A stretch of 64,000 nucleotides of DNA from Seongchinamella unica (GTDB lineage Bacteria; Pseudomonadota; Gammaproteobacteria; Pseudomonadales; Halieaceae). A program made the translations under genes and the position numbers. Shown here one piece after another: positions 18,743-27,617 of this stretch. Positions within the stretch are counted from its first letter, which is position 1. Every line of letters starts with the position of its first letter. Below the pieces are notes generated by a model. That model worked only from the letters and a program-made list of their open reading frames with translations, did not search any database and had not been told where the DNA came from. The stretch spans positions 1,231,724-1,295,723 of the forward strand of contig NZ_SMSE01000001.1 of assembly GCF_004354085.1 (NCBI RefSeq), read 5' to 3'.

Positions 18743-19990
18743 TCAGGCCTGCTGCTGCAGCCAGCGAGCATGGCTCCACTCGAGGAAATCCGTCACCGCA
18801 TTCACCGTATGGTCGGTGCGCACGGAGTGGAACACCTCGAAGGCGTGCTGGGCGCCGGGCAGTTCCCCGTAAACCACCGCCTGTTTCGATGTCTTTTGCA
18901 GGGCAGAGACAAACGTCCGTGCCTCCTCTACCCAGACCAGGGAATCGTGGGTGCCATGGATCACAAACATCGGCGGTGCATCCTCGTTCACATTACTCAG
19001 TGGCGACCCCCTGTCCCACAATTCCGGGTCCTGCTCCTGACGACACTGCATCACCTTGTCGGCCAGCATTTTTTCCATCGACATCTCAGACCGGATATCA
19101 AACCGATCCAAAAAATCATACACGCCATAGAAGGGCACCGCGGCCTGGATGGACGTGTCCGCCTCCTCAAACCCGGGCTGATAGGGCGCGTAGTTTGGGG
19201 TCAACGCCGCCAGCGAACTCAGGTGGCCCCCGGCGGAGCCGCCGGTGATGGCAATAAAGTCCGGGTTACCGCCATACTCAGCGATATTGTCACGAATCCA
19301 GGCAATGGCTTTTTTCACATCGACAATATGGGCGGGAAATGCCGCATTCGGGCTCAGTCGATAGTTGATCGCCACGCACAGCCAGCCCCGTTGGGCCAGG
19401 TGGTACATCAGTGGCTTGGCCTGCTGTTCCTTCTCACCGATCATCCAGCCACCCCCGTGCACCTGCAGCAGCACCGGGAATCCGCCCTCCCGGGGTTCCC
19501 GGGGGTGGTAAATGTCCAGCAGATTGCGCTTACCGGCCTCAGCGTAGGCGATGTGTGAGTGCACGCGCACGCCTTCGCGCGCCATCCTGAATGGCCGCAT
19601 CCAGTGAGCGGCCCTGACCCCATCCTCCAGCACCCGCTGGCGCTCAACCGGCAGGGTGCTGCGGTAGTCCTCGCCGAGGCCGCGCTTGAGTGACCGGCGC
19701 AGAACGAGTGGCGTCTCCATGGACTGGATGTGCAGGTAGGCAAGTCCCAGCCATGACAGGGCAAACACTCCCAGGCCCGCCTGGGCGAGACCGCTGTCCA
19801 GCAGCCCGCTGAATGCCAGCAATGCTGTCAGTGCCACCTGCCAGATCAGGTGTATCATGGCCAGCTCGCCAGTAAGCCAGGCGACCAGGAAATAAAAGGG
19901 GGCTGCCCAGTAGATGCGCCTGGCCTGGATGACCGCGCTCCAGGTGCCAATGGCGGACACGACCGCCAGGAAAAAATAGAGTCCGCTCAC
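18743..19990 (-). CDS. membrane-anchored alpha/beta hydrolase (esterase/lipase)
   Basis: A 415-aa protein. The N-terminal 90 residues hold about three hydrophobic helices (near 3-20, 28-60 and 70-88). The rest is a hormone-sensitive-lipase-like esterase domain with the oxyanion motif HGGGW (178-182), nucleophile Ser252 in GGSAGG, a likely Asp in HGTHDS and His in GAQHAFE. It probably acts on a lipid or short ester at the inner membrane. It is the first gene of a pair with the NUDIX hydrolase. Confidence 0.85.
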   Translation of the reverse strand: MSGLYFFLAVVSAIGTWSAVIQARRIYWAAPFYFLVAWLTGELAMIHLIWQVALTALLAFSGLLDSGLAQAGLGVFALSWLGLAYLHIQSMETPLVLRRSLKRGLGEDYRSTLPVERQRVLEDGVRAAHWMRPFRMAREGVRVHSHIAYAEAGKRNLLDIYHPREPREGGFPVLLQVHGGGWMIGEKEQQAKPLMYHLAQRGWLCVAINYRLSPNAAFPAHIVDVKKAIAWIRDNIAEYGGNPDFIAITGGSAGGHLSSLAALTPNYAPYQPGFEEADTSIQAAVPFYGVYDFLDRFDIRSEMSMEKMLADKVMQCRQEQDPELWDRGSPLSNVNEDAPPMFVIHGTHDSLVWVEEARTFVSALQKTSKQAVVYGELPGAQHAFEVFHSVRTDHTVNAVTDFLEWSHARWLQQQA

Positions 19991-20119
19991 TATCGAGCCT
20001 CCGTCAGCATTGCAAACCGCCTATTCTAGGGCAGCAATCACTAATTCACTACCTGACACGCTTGCGCTGCTTTTAGCCATTGCGTAACGTAGCATGCCGC
20101 TTACCGACAGGAGTCCTCC

Positions 20120-21076
20120 ATGACAATCAAACTGGGCGTGGTAATGGACCCCATTGCCGATATCAACTACAAAAAAGACACGACACTGGCCATGCTCTGG
20201 GCCGCCCAGGCCCGCGATTGGCAATTGTTCTACATGGAGCAAAAGGACCTCTACCTGCGGGATGGGGACGCCCGGGCGGCCATGTCGCCGCTGGCGGTAT
20301 TTCACGACCCCGAGGCCTGGTACGACCTGAAAGACGCTGAGGATCAGCCGCTTGCGGAGCTCGATGTGATCCTGATGCGCAAGGACCCGCCCTTCGACAA
20401 CGAGTACATCTACAGTACCTACATCCTTGAAGACGCCGAGCGCAAGGGCACCCTGATCGTCAATCGCTGCCAGGGCCTCAGAGACAGCAACGAGAAGGTC
20501 TTTGCCACGCAATTTCCCCAATGCTGCCCGCCGCTGCTGGTAAGCCGTGAAATAAACCGGCTCAAGGCATTCTATCGGGAGCACAAGGACGTCATCTTCA
20601 AGCCCCTGGACGGCATGGGCGGAAGTTCAATCTTCCGGGCCCAGGAAGGTGACCCCAATGTCAGCGTTATCCTCGAGACCCTCACCCAACATGGCCAGCA
20701 GAGCATCATGGCACAGCGCTATATCCCCGAGATCATCGACGGCGACAAGCGGATATTGACGATTAATGGCGAGGTGGTTCCCTACTGCCTGGCAAGAGTA
20801 CCCCTGGCCGGGGAACTGCGCGGCAATCTGGCCGCCGGCGGAACCGGCAGACCCCAGCCACTCAGCGACCGGGATCGCTGGATTGCAGAGCAGGTTGCGC
20901 CCTTCCTGCGAGAGCGCGGCATTTTGTTTGCCGGTCTCGACATCATCGGCGATTACCTCACCGAGATAAACGTCACCAGCCCCACCTGTATTCGTGAAAT
21001 TGACGCCGGATACGATCTGGACATCGCCGGTAATCTGATGGATTGTATTGCCGGGGAACTGAATAAACGGAGCTGA
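20120..21076 (+). CDS. gshB: glutathione synthetase
   Basis: A 318-aa ATP-grasp ligase joining gamma-glutamylcysteine and glycine. MTIKLGVVMDPI at the start, the MRKDPPFDNEYIY motif, FKPLDGMGGSSIF and the C-terminal EINVTSPTCIREI are diagnostic. Length is standard. A GGAG lies upstream of the ATG. It opens a plus-strand run gshB-tonB-algH-ruvX. Confidence 0.98.
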   Translation: MTIKLGVVMDPIADINYKKDTTLAMLWAAQARDWQLFYMEQKDLYLRDGDARAAMSPLAVFHDPEAWYDLKDAEDQPLAELDVILMRKDPPFDNEYIYSTYILEDAERKGTLIVNRCQGLRDSNEKVFATQFPQCCPPLLVSREINRLKAFYREHKDVIFKPLDGMGGSSIFRAQEGDPNVSVILETLTQHGQQSIMAQRYIPEIIDGDKRILTINGEVVPYCLARVPLAGELRGNLAAGGTGRPQPLSDRDRWIAEQVAPFLRERGILFAGLDIIGDYLTEINVTSPTCIREIDAGYDLDIAGNLMDCIAGELNKRS

Positions 21077-21089
21077 GCTGCCAGGGACG

Positions 21090-21956
21090 ATGTATTATCT
21101 GGAGCACTCGGAGGGTGAACACAAACGGATGCGCAATGCGGTGCTGGTCGCCGCCGGCCTGCACGTTCTGCTGGCATTCGCGGTGTCGTTCAGCAGCCAG
21201 TCCAGCCCCCACTACAACCCGCAGATTGAAGTGACCCTGGCGACCCGGCCCAGCGCACAGGCCCCGGACGAGGCACGGCACATCGCCCAGCAGAACCAAA
21301 AGGGCTCTGGCCAGGAGGCCGAGCTCGAGGCCGCCAGCTCACAAAATAGCGAATCTCTCCTGCAGTCGCCCACCCCGCAACAGTCCGCACCGCGACATAC
21401 GGATTCCGATACCAGTGCCAGCGGCGAGTTACTGTCGACCGTTGCCGCCGCTCCGCGGGTGGTCGACGAACAGCGCGAACAGGATGAAAAACGGCAGCAA
21501 CTGACGCCGGGCACCAACCCGGAAGTCGACCCGCTGACCCAGCAGCTGGCATCGCTTGAGGCGACCCTGGACGAACAGACACAGGCCTACGCCAACCGGC
21601 CACGGGTCAGGCGACTCACCTCCGTATCCGCCAAACAGGCGGCCGACGCGGCTTACCTGGCGGACTGGCGCCAGCGGCTCGAGGCCGTTGGCAACAAGTA
21701 CTACCCGGAAGCCTCGGTACGCTACGGGCTTTACGGTGACCTGCGGCTGCTGGTGGTTATCCGCAAGGACGGCAGCCTGGAAGATATCAAGGTGCTCAAG
21801 TCATCCGGATATGCGGTACTGGACGAGGCAGCACTCAAAATCGTGCGCATGGCAGCGCCCTACTCACCCTTTCCCGCTGAGCTTGCAGCCACGACCGACA
21901 AGCTGGAAATCATTCGCACATGGCAATTTCAGGAAAATGAGCTAGGCTCCAATTAA
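21090..21956 (+). CDS. TonB-like energy transducer
   Basis: A 288-aa protein with one N-terminal membrane helix (about residues 15-35). A long Gln/Ser/Glu-rich periplasmic stretch (about 45-190) follows, then a C-terminal TonB domain (YPEASVRYGLYGDLRLLVVI, SSGYAVLDEAALKIVRMAAPYSPFP). It would span the periplasm to outer-membrane receptors, given ExbB/ExbD elsewhere. The linker is not the usual Pro-Lys/Glu repeat. A second ATG at 21129 would remove 13 residues and could be the true start. Confidence 0.85.
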   Translation: MYYLEHSEGEHKRMRNAVLVAAGLHVLLAFAVSFSSQSSPHYNPQIEVTLATRPSAQAPDEARHIAQQNQKGSGQEAELEAASSQNSESLLQSPTPQQSAPRHTDSDTSASGELLSTVAAAPRVVDEQREQDEKRQQLTPGTNPEVDPLTQQLASLEATLDEQTQAYANRPRVRRLTSVSAKQAADAAYLADWRQRLEAVGNKYYPEASVRYGLYGDLRLLVVIRKDGSLEDIKVLKSSGYAVLDEAALKIVRMAAPYSPFPAELAATTDKLEIIRTWQFQENELGSN

Positions 21957-22014
21957 CGCCGGAAAACAGCCGTTTTCGGGCATTTAAGACGCCACCGAGG
22001 TCATTTTCGCAACC

Positions 22015-22605
22015 ATGCCAGGACGAGTGCACGCCACTACCGCGAGGAGCAGCGACAGTCTGCGGGATCATTTCCTGCTCGCCATGCCCTGTCTCAGTGA
22101 AGGCATTTTTTCCCACAGCATTACCTACATCTGCGAGCACGGCGAGAGCGGCGCCATGGGCATTGTTATCAACCAGCCCCTGGATCTCTCGGTGGGCGAG
22201 ATTTTCGAGCACCTGCAAATCGACAGCCTGCGGGATTTTTCCAAGATGCCGGTCATGGCCGGCGGACCCGTGCAAATCGATCACGGCTTCGTGCTCCACC
22301 GTGGCAGCGACAGCGCCTGGGAAGCGAGCCTGAAAGTGACCGACGAAATCACCCTGACCACCTCACGGGATATCCTCCGCGCCATCGCCCACGGCAACGG
22401 CCCGGAGGAGCACCTCATCGCCCTGGGCTATGCCGGCTGGTCAGCCGGTCAATTGGAGCAGGAACTGGCAGAAAACAGCTGGCTGACCCTGCCCGCAGAC
22501 AGCCAAATCATATTCTCCACGCCCGCCGAACTGCGCCTCAGCAAGGCTGCCGCGCAGCTGGGTATCGACATGAACCTCATCTCCGGGGAGGCGGGACACG
22601 CCTGA
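22015..22605 (+). CDS. algH: YqgE/AlgH family protein (UPF0301)
   Basis: A 196-aa cytoplasmic protein. LRDHFLLAMPCLSEG, GAMGIVINQP, MAGGPVQIDHGFVLH and LGYAGWSAGQLEQEL are signature motifs of the AlgH/YqgE family. The family has been linked to alginate control in Pseudomonas, but its biochemical role is not settled. The last 4 bases overlap the proposed CTG start of ruvX. Confidence 0.95.
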   Translation: MPGRVHATTARSSDSLRDHFLLAMPCLSEGIFSHSITYICEHGESGAMGIVINQPLDLSVGEIFEHLQIDSLRDFSKMPVMAGGPVQIDHGFVLHRGSDSAWEASLKVTDEITLTTSRDILRAIAHGNGPEEHLIALGYAGWSAGQLEQELAENSWLTLPADSQIIFSTPAELRLSKAAAQLGIDMNLISGEAGHA

Positions 22606-23039
22606 ACAAGCCCCCCCGCACCGTCCTCGCCTTTGACTACGGCCTGCGCCAGATCGGTGTCGCCACCGGGAATACCCTGCTCGGCACCACCCGCCCCCTG
22701 CCCATTCTCAGGGCGAGGGACGGTATCCCCGACTGGGACGAGATCGCTAAACTGGTAGCAGAGTGGCAACCGGACCTGCTGGTGGTGGGTGAACCCCTGA
22801 ACATGGACGGCAGTGCCAGCGAGCTCTCGGCCAGGGCCAACAAGTTTGCCCGACGCCTGCACGGCAGGCTGGGTATGTCAGTGATCATGGTGGATGAACG
22901 GCTCAGCAGCTTCGAGGCCAAGCAACAGAGCCGCGAGCGGGGCCACCGGGGAGATTACAACGCCGATCCTGTCGACAGCCTGGCGGCAGAACTGATCCTG
23001 CAGACCTGGCTGGCCGACAACAGGGTCCCGGAGCCCTGA
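22602..23039 (+). CDS. ruvX: RuvX/YqgF, pre-16S rRNA nuclease-like protein
   Basis: 145 aa with the RNase H-like fold: LAFDYGLRQIGVATGN at the start, DLLVVGEPLNMDG in the middle and VDERLSSFEA, with Asp in YNADPVDSLAAE at the end. YqgF processes the 5' end of 16S rRNA. The frame contains no ATG, GTG or TTG between the upstream stop and 22782, which is far too late and would delete the first catalytic Asp. The only sensible start is CTG at 22602, overlapping the algH stop (CTGA) and preceded by GGGGAGG at 22585-22591. The non-canonical start is inference. Confidence 0.9.
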   Translation: MNKPPRTVLAFDYGLRQIGVATGNTLLGTTRPLPILRARDGIPDWDEIAKLVAEWQPDLLVVGEPLNMDGSASELSARANKFARRLHGRLGMSVIMVDERLSSFEAKQQSRERGHRGDYNADPVDSLAAELILQTWLADNRVPEP

Positions 23040-23040
23040 A

Positions 23041-24186
23041 TCAGCTGCGGCCCATAAAGCGGCCCTTGTCGTCCTTTTCGTCGTAGGACAGGGAAAAGTC
23101 GTCGCTGCCGACCCCGAACTGGCCTTTTTCGAACATCTTGATCGCCAGCCGCACATCGTTGGCGGAATCGGCGTAGCGGATCGCGTCTTCCTTGCTGATG
23201 AGGCCATCCTTGTAGGCCTTGGTCAGGGACTGGTCCAGGGTCTGCATGCCCAGTTCGGTAGACTTGGCCATCAGGTCCTTGATCAGGTGTACCTCACCCT
23301 TGCGGATGTGGTCTGCCACCAGAGGCGAATTCAGCAGTACTTCCACCACCGGCACCCGCCCCTCGCCGTCCTTGCGCGGCAGCAATTGCTGCGCCACCAT
23401 GGAACGCAGGTTCAGTGACAGGTCCATCCACACCTGGTTGTGCTGTTCCGGTGGGAAAAAGCTCTGGATGCGATCCAGCGCCTGGTTGGCATTGTTGGCG
23501 TGCAGGGTACAAAGGCACAGGTGGCCGGTTTCGGCAAAGGTCAGCGCCTGCATCATGGTCTCGGCAGTACGTACCTCACCAATCATAATCACGTCCGGCG
23601 CCTGCCGCAGGGTGTTCTTCAGGGCCACGTCAAAGGACTCGGTATCCACCCCCACTTCCCGCTGCGTGACAATGCAGTTGCCGTGGTTGTGCATGTATTC
23701 GATGGGATCCTCGATGGTGATGATATGGCCGCGACTGTGCTCGTTGCGGTAACCCACCATGGCGGCCAGCGAGGTCGACTTACCGGTACCGGTGGCACCG
23801 ACAAAAATCACCAGCCCGCGCTTGGTCATGGAGAGATCCTTGATGATCTCCGGCAGTCCCAACTCATCGATGGTGGGAATCTCGGTGACGATACGGCGCA
23901 ACACCATGCCGTAATCGCCTTTTTGCTGGAAACAGCTGACCCGGAAGCGCCCCAGCCCCTCGCGGCCGATGGCAAAGTTGTATTCGTGGTGTTCGTGAAA
24001 GTGAATCCGCTGTTCTTCATCCATGGTGGAGAGAACCAGCTCGGCCGCCTCTTCCGACGTCAACGGAATGTCATTAATCGGGTACAAGGTGCCATCGATT
24101 TTGATACTGGGAGGAGCTCCGGCAGAGATGAACCCGTCCGAGGCCCCGTCGTCCACTACCCGTTGCAGCAAGTCTTCTATTTGCAT
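23041..24186 (-). CDS. pilU: type IV pilus retraction ATPase PilU
   Basis: A 381-aa hexameric ATPase. Walker A GATGTGKST, Asp box ITIEDPIEYMH, Walker B MIGEVRTAETM and the His box TGHLCLCTLH are intact. The N-terminal GFISAGAPPSIKIDG and the extra C-terminal tail mark PilU rather than PilT. PilU assists PilT in disassembling type IV pili during twitching and DNA uptake. It lies 34 bp after pilT, with its stop adjacent to that of the convergent ruvX. Confidence 0.95.
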   Translation of the reverse strand: MQIEDLLQRVVDDGASDGFISAGAPPSIKIDGTLYPINDIPLTSEEAAELVLSTMDEEQRIHFHEHHEYNFAIGREGLGRFRVSCFQQKGDYGMVLRRIVTEIPTIDELGLPEIIKDLSMTKRGLVIFVGATGTGKSTSLAAMVGYRNEHSRGHIITIEDPIEYMHNHGNCIVTQREVGVDTESFDVALKNTLRQAPDVIMIGEVRTAETMMQALTFAETGHLCLCTLHANNANQALDRIQSFFPPEQHNQVWMDLSLNLRSMVAQQLLPRKDGEGRVPVVEVLLNSPLVADHIRKGEVHLIKDLMAKSTELGMQTLDQSLTKAYKDGLISKEDAIRYADSANDVRLAIKMFEKGQFGVGSDDFSLSYDEKDDKGRFMGRS

Positions 24187-24220
24187 GATACCGCCCCCTG
24201 TTTCTGGTTATTGCGTCACC

Positions 24221-25255
24221 CTAGAAATTCTCCGGCATGCGCGCTTTCTCCCGCGCCACATCGCGGGAAACAATCCGTTTGTCCACCAGCTCCTGCAGGC
24301 ACTGGTCCATGGTCTGCATACCAATGGCGTGACCGGTCTGGATGGCTGAATACATCTGTGCCACCTTGTCCTCGCGAATCAGGTTCCGAATCGCAGAGGT
24401 GCCCCGCATGATCTCGTGGGCCGCAACCCGGCCGCCCGTGGTGCGCTTGAGCAGTGTCTGGGAAATCACCGCCTGCAGGGATTCCGAGAGCATCGAGCGC
24501 ACCATGTCTTTTTCCGCCGCAGGAAATACGTCGATCACCCGGTCGATCGTTTTTGCCGCCGAGGTGGTGTGCAGGGTGCCAAACACCAGGTGCCCGGTCT
24601 CCGCCGCGGTCAGGGCAAGGCGGATGGTTTCCAGGTCGCGCATCTCACCCACCAGAATAATATCCGGGTCTTCCCGCAGGGCGGAGCGCAGGGCCTCGGC
24701 AAAGCCAAGGGTGTCCTTGTGCACTTCCCGCTGGTTGACCAGGCACTTCTTGGACTCGTGAACGAATTCGATGGGATCCTCAATCGTGAGGATGTGTTCA
24801 TATTTATTGTCGTTGATAAAGTCGACCATCGCCGCCAGGGTGGTGGACTTACCGGATCCGGTCGGGCCGGTGACCAGCACCAGGCCCCGCGGCATCATAC
24901 TGATATCCCTGAACACCTGGCCCATACCCAGGTCTTCCATGGTCAGGACTTTCGAGGGAATGGTACGGAACACAGCGCCGGCACCGCGGTTCTGGTTAAA
25001 GGCATTCACCCTGAATCGCGCCACGCCGGGGACTTCGAAGGAAAAGTCGGTCTCGAGGAATTCCTCGTAATCCTTGCGTTGCTTGTCGTTCATGATGTCG
25101 TAAATCAACTCATGAACCTGCTTGTGCTCCATCGGCGGCAGGTTGATCCGGCGAATATCGCCATCAACCCGGATCATCGGCGGCAATCCTGCGGATAGGT
25201 GCAGGTCAGAAGCACCCTGTTTGGCGCTGAATGCGAGAAGCTCTGTAATGTCCAT
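24221..25255 (-). CDS. pilT: type IV pilus retraction ATPase PilT
   Basis: A 344-aa ATPase. Its N-terminus carries the ASDLHLSAGLPP motif. Walker A GPTGSGKST, ILTIEDPIEFVH, LVGEMRDLETI and the C-terminal PilT signature AIRNLIREDK are present. It powers pilus retraction at the inner-membrane base. It is the first gene of a pilT-pilU operon and divergent from yggS across 137 bp. Confidence 0.97.
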   Translation of the reverse strand: MDITELLAFSAKQGASDLHLSAGLPPMIRVDGDIRRINLPPMEHKQVHELIYDIMNDKQRKDYEEFLETDFSFEVPGVARFRVNAFNQNRGAGAVFRTIPSKVLTMEDLGMGQVFRDISMMPRGLVLVTGPTGSGKSTTLAAMVDFINDNKYEHILTIEDPIEFVHESKKCLVNQREVHKDTLGFAEALRSALREDPDIILVGEMRDLETIRLALTAAETGHLVFGTLHTTSAAKTIDRVIDVFPAAEKDMVRSMLSESLQAVISQTLLKRTTGGRVAAHEIMRGTSAIRNLIREDKVAQMYSAIQTGHAIGMQTMDQCLQELVDKRIVSRDVAREKARMPENF

Positions 25256-25392
25256 TTTATCCCCTCTGGCATGACGACAAGCCGTTCAGGCTCCCCTGGG
25301 ATCGCCAGGCCCTCGGCCCGCTGGCCGCTCTGTTCTTCTTTATTTGGGCTTTATATGGCCCCCGGTGCCGCGAATCAGCTACCATTCGCGGC

Positions 25393-26085
25393 ATGAGCCA
25401 GCCCTTCCCCAACGACAATATAGCAAAGCTACTCCAGAGGGTACGTCTGAGTGCAGAAAAAAGCCAAAAAGCACACCGTACCCCCATACTGCTGGCGGTC
25501 AGCAAAACCAGGCCCGCCGCGGACATCCGGGCCGCCCATGCCTGCGGCCTGAACCAGTTTGGCGAGAGCTACCTGCAGGAAGCGCTGGACAAGATCGACC
25601 AACTGGCCGACCTGCCCATTACCTGGCATTTTATCGGCCCTATCCAATCCAATAAAACGCGGCCCATTGCCGAACACTTTCAGTGGGTCCACAGCGTCGC
25701 CAGGGAGAAGATCGCCCGCAGGCTGAGCGAGCAGCGCCCGACGGGGCTGCCCCCCCTGCAGGTCTGCCTGCAGGTGAATATTTCCGGCGAGGAGAGCAAG
25801 TCGGGTGCTAGCGTGGAGGCGTTGCCGGCGCTGGCGGCGCTGGTCGACGAGTTACCCGGCCTGCAGCTGAGGGGCCTGATGGCGATTCCCGCGGCCACCG
25901 ACGATGAGCAGGAACAGCGACAGGCGTTTGCCCGTCTGCGCCGGGTGTTCGAGGCACTGCAGCAGGACCACCCCCACATGGACACGCTTTCGATGGGTAT
26001 GTCCGGTGACTGGGAAGCGGCGATTGCAGAAGGCTCTACGATGATCCGGATCGGTACCGCCATCTTTGGGCCAAGGCAGAGGTGA
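25393..26085 (+). CDS. yggS: pyridoxal phosphate homeostasis protein (YggS family)
   Basis: A 230-aa TIM-barrel PLP-binding protein. LLAVSKTRPA carries the Schiff-base lysine. HFIGPIQSNKT, the SGEESKSG phosphate loop and LSMGMSGDWEAAI are conserved. It buffers free PLP and affects amino-acid metabolism; it has no known catalytic activity. Placement before proC and yggT is the classic arrangement. Confidence 0.95.
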   Translation: MSQPFPNDNIAKLLQRVRLSAEKSQKAHRTPILLAVSKTRPAADIRAAHACGLNQFGESYLQEALDKIDQLADLPITWHFIGPIQSNKTRPIAEHFQWVHSVAREKIARRLSEQRPTGLPPLQVCLQVNISGEESKSGASVEALPALAALVDELPGLQLRGLMAIPAATDDEQEQRQAFARLRRVFEALQQDHPHMDTLSMGMSGDWEAAIAEGSTMIRIGTAIFGPRQR

Positions 26086-26105
26086 TATTGCCCGGCGGCG
26101 GGCGG

Positions 26106-26111
26106 TATACT
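26106..26111 (+). promoter_or_regulatory. possible -10 element upstream of proC
   Basis: TATACT, 86 bases before the TTG start of proC, in a 111-bp intergenic gap. No convincing -35 is seen (TGATAT at the right distance), so this is a weak call. Confidence 0.3.
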
Positions 26112-26196
26112 TTCGGTTTGGAATCACCAACCACACCGTCATCCACGGCAAGCGGGAGTGACGGCACATTAACCCGCAACTAACTGAGATCCGGCA

Positions 26197-27015
26197 TTGA
26201 GCACACCTACCATCGCCTTTATCGGCGCCGGCAACATGGCCACCAGCATTGTCGGCGGCCTGGTTGAAGCCGGCCACCCCGCCGACCACATTCGCGCTGC
26301 AGACCCGTTCCCGGAAAGCCTGGAGCGATTGCAGCAGGTCGCTCCCGTGCATGCCTGCACCAGCAACCATGAGGCGGCGGCGGGAGCGGACGTCATCATC
26401 CTGGCGGTCAAGCCGCAGGTTATGGCGGAGGTATGCACCGGTATTTCTGCCAGTCTGGCGACCGACAGCCTGGTCATTTCCATTGCCGCCGGCATCACCA
26501 TCAACAGCATGCAGTCCTGGTTGGGTAACGCCACTGCCATCGTGCGCTGCATGCCCAATACCCCGGCCCTGCTGGGCTGTGGCGCCAGCGGACTGTTCGC
26601 CAATGAACAGGTCAGTGAGGTGCAACGGCGCCATGCCGAGCAGGTGCTGTCGGCGGTGGGATTACTCAGCTGGGTCCCCCGGGAGAAAGACCTGGATGCG
26701 GTTACCGCCCTGTCCGGCAGCGGTCCCGCTTACTTTTTCCTGTTCATGGAGGCAATGATAGACGCTGGCGTGGCCCAGGGCCTGGACCGGGGAACCGCGA
26801 CCCGACTGGCCCAGCAGACCGCCCTGGGCGCGGCGCGGATGGCACTGGAAAGTGACGTCGACCTGATAGAATTGCGCCGCCGGGTCACCAGCCCGGGAGG
26901 CACCACCCAGGCCGCAGTGGAAAGTTTTGAAGCAGCCGGACTGCGCCAGTTGGTGAGTGAGGCAATGCAGGCCGCGGCCGACCGGGCCGACGAGATGGCA
27001 AGGGAGATGGGATAA
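26197..27015 (+). CDS. proC: pyrroline-5-carboxylate reductase
   Basis: A 272-aa NAD(P)H enzyme for the last step of proline synthesis. The Rossmann motif IAFIGAGNMATSIVGG, AVKPQ, CMPNTPALLGCGASG and the C-terminal VTSPGGTTQAAVESFE are diagnostic. The start is a TTG at 26197, which gives the usual family N-terminus. It is four bases before yggT. Confidence 0.97.
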   Translation: MSTPTIAFIGAGNMATSIVGGLVEAGHPADHIRAADPFPESLERLQQVAPVHACTSNHEAAAGADVIILAVKPQVMAEVCTGISASLATDSLVISIAAGITINSMQSWLGNATAIVRCMPNTPALLGCGASGLFANEQVSEVQRRHAEQVLSAVGLLSWVPREKDLDAVTALSGSGPAYFFLFMEAMIDAGVAQGLDRGTATRLAQQTALGAARMALESDVDLIELRRRVTSPGGTTQAAVESFEAAGLRQLVSEAMQAAADRADEMAREMG

Positions 27016-27019
27016 CAAC

Positions 27020-27607
27020 ATGGGTGCTTTTAACGAGATATTTATTTACCTGGTGCAGACAGCGCTAACCCTGTACATGCTGGCCATGGTCCTGCGCTTT
27101 CTGTTGCAACTGGTGCGCGCCGACTTCTATAACCCGATCAGCCAGTTCCTGGTGAAGGTCACCAACCCGCTGGTGTTGCCGGTGCGCAGAGTCCTGCCCG
27201 GTCTCGCAGGCATGGACCTGGCCTCACTGCTACTGGCACTGCTGCTGCAGATGCTGTGTATCATCGTCCTGATGGGGCTCTACGGCCTGGGATTGCCCAA
27301 TCCGCTATTACTGCTGTTGTGGTCGGCACTGGGACTGCTGGGACTGCTGGTGAACATTTATTTTTTCGCCCTGCTGGCGATGATAATTCTCAGCTGGTTG
27401 GCCCCCGGCAGTGGCAATCCGGCCGTATTCCTGCTGTACCAGATCACCGAGCCGGTAATGGCGCCCTTCCGCAAGCTACTGCCACCCATGGGAGGCATGG
27501 ATTTTTCGCCAATCCTGGTTTTCATCCTGATTAACGTGGTCCAGATCGCCCTGCGCCACATGGCGGCCGGAGTGGGCTTGCACCCGGCACTGGTCATCGG
27601 TCTTTGA
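27020..27607 (+). CDS. yggT: YggT family integral membrane protein
   Basis: A 195-aa protein with two copies of the YGGT module. Each is a membrane helix followed by an amphipathic segment (NPISQFLVKVTNPLVLPVRRVLPG and LYQITEPVMAPFRKLLPPMGGMDFSP). There are four or five hydrophobic helices. Function is unclear; the family is linked to osmotic or cell-division phenotypes. The ATG at 27020 is chosen over an upstream frame extension that overlaps proC. Confidence 0.93.
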   Translation: MGAFNEIFIYLVQTALTLYMLAMVLRFLLQLVRADFYNPISQFLVKVTNPLVLPVRRVLPGLAGMDLASLLLALLLQMLCIIVLMGLYGLGLPNPLLLLLWSALGLLGLLVNIYFFALLAMIILSWLAPGSGNPAVFLLYQITEPVMAPFRKLLPPMGGMDFSPILVFILINVVQIALRHMAAGVGLHPALVIGL

Positions 27608-27617
27608 GTAGCGGCTG

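Noticed and set aside
20021-20584. 187-codon minus-strand frame at the start of gshB
   Set aside because: Overlaps the N-terminal coding half of gshB in antisense; no recognisable motifs.
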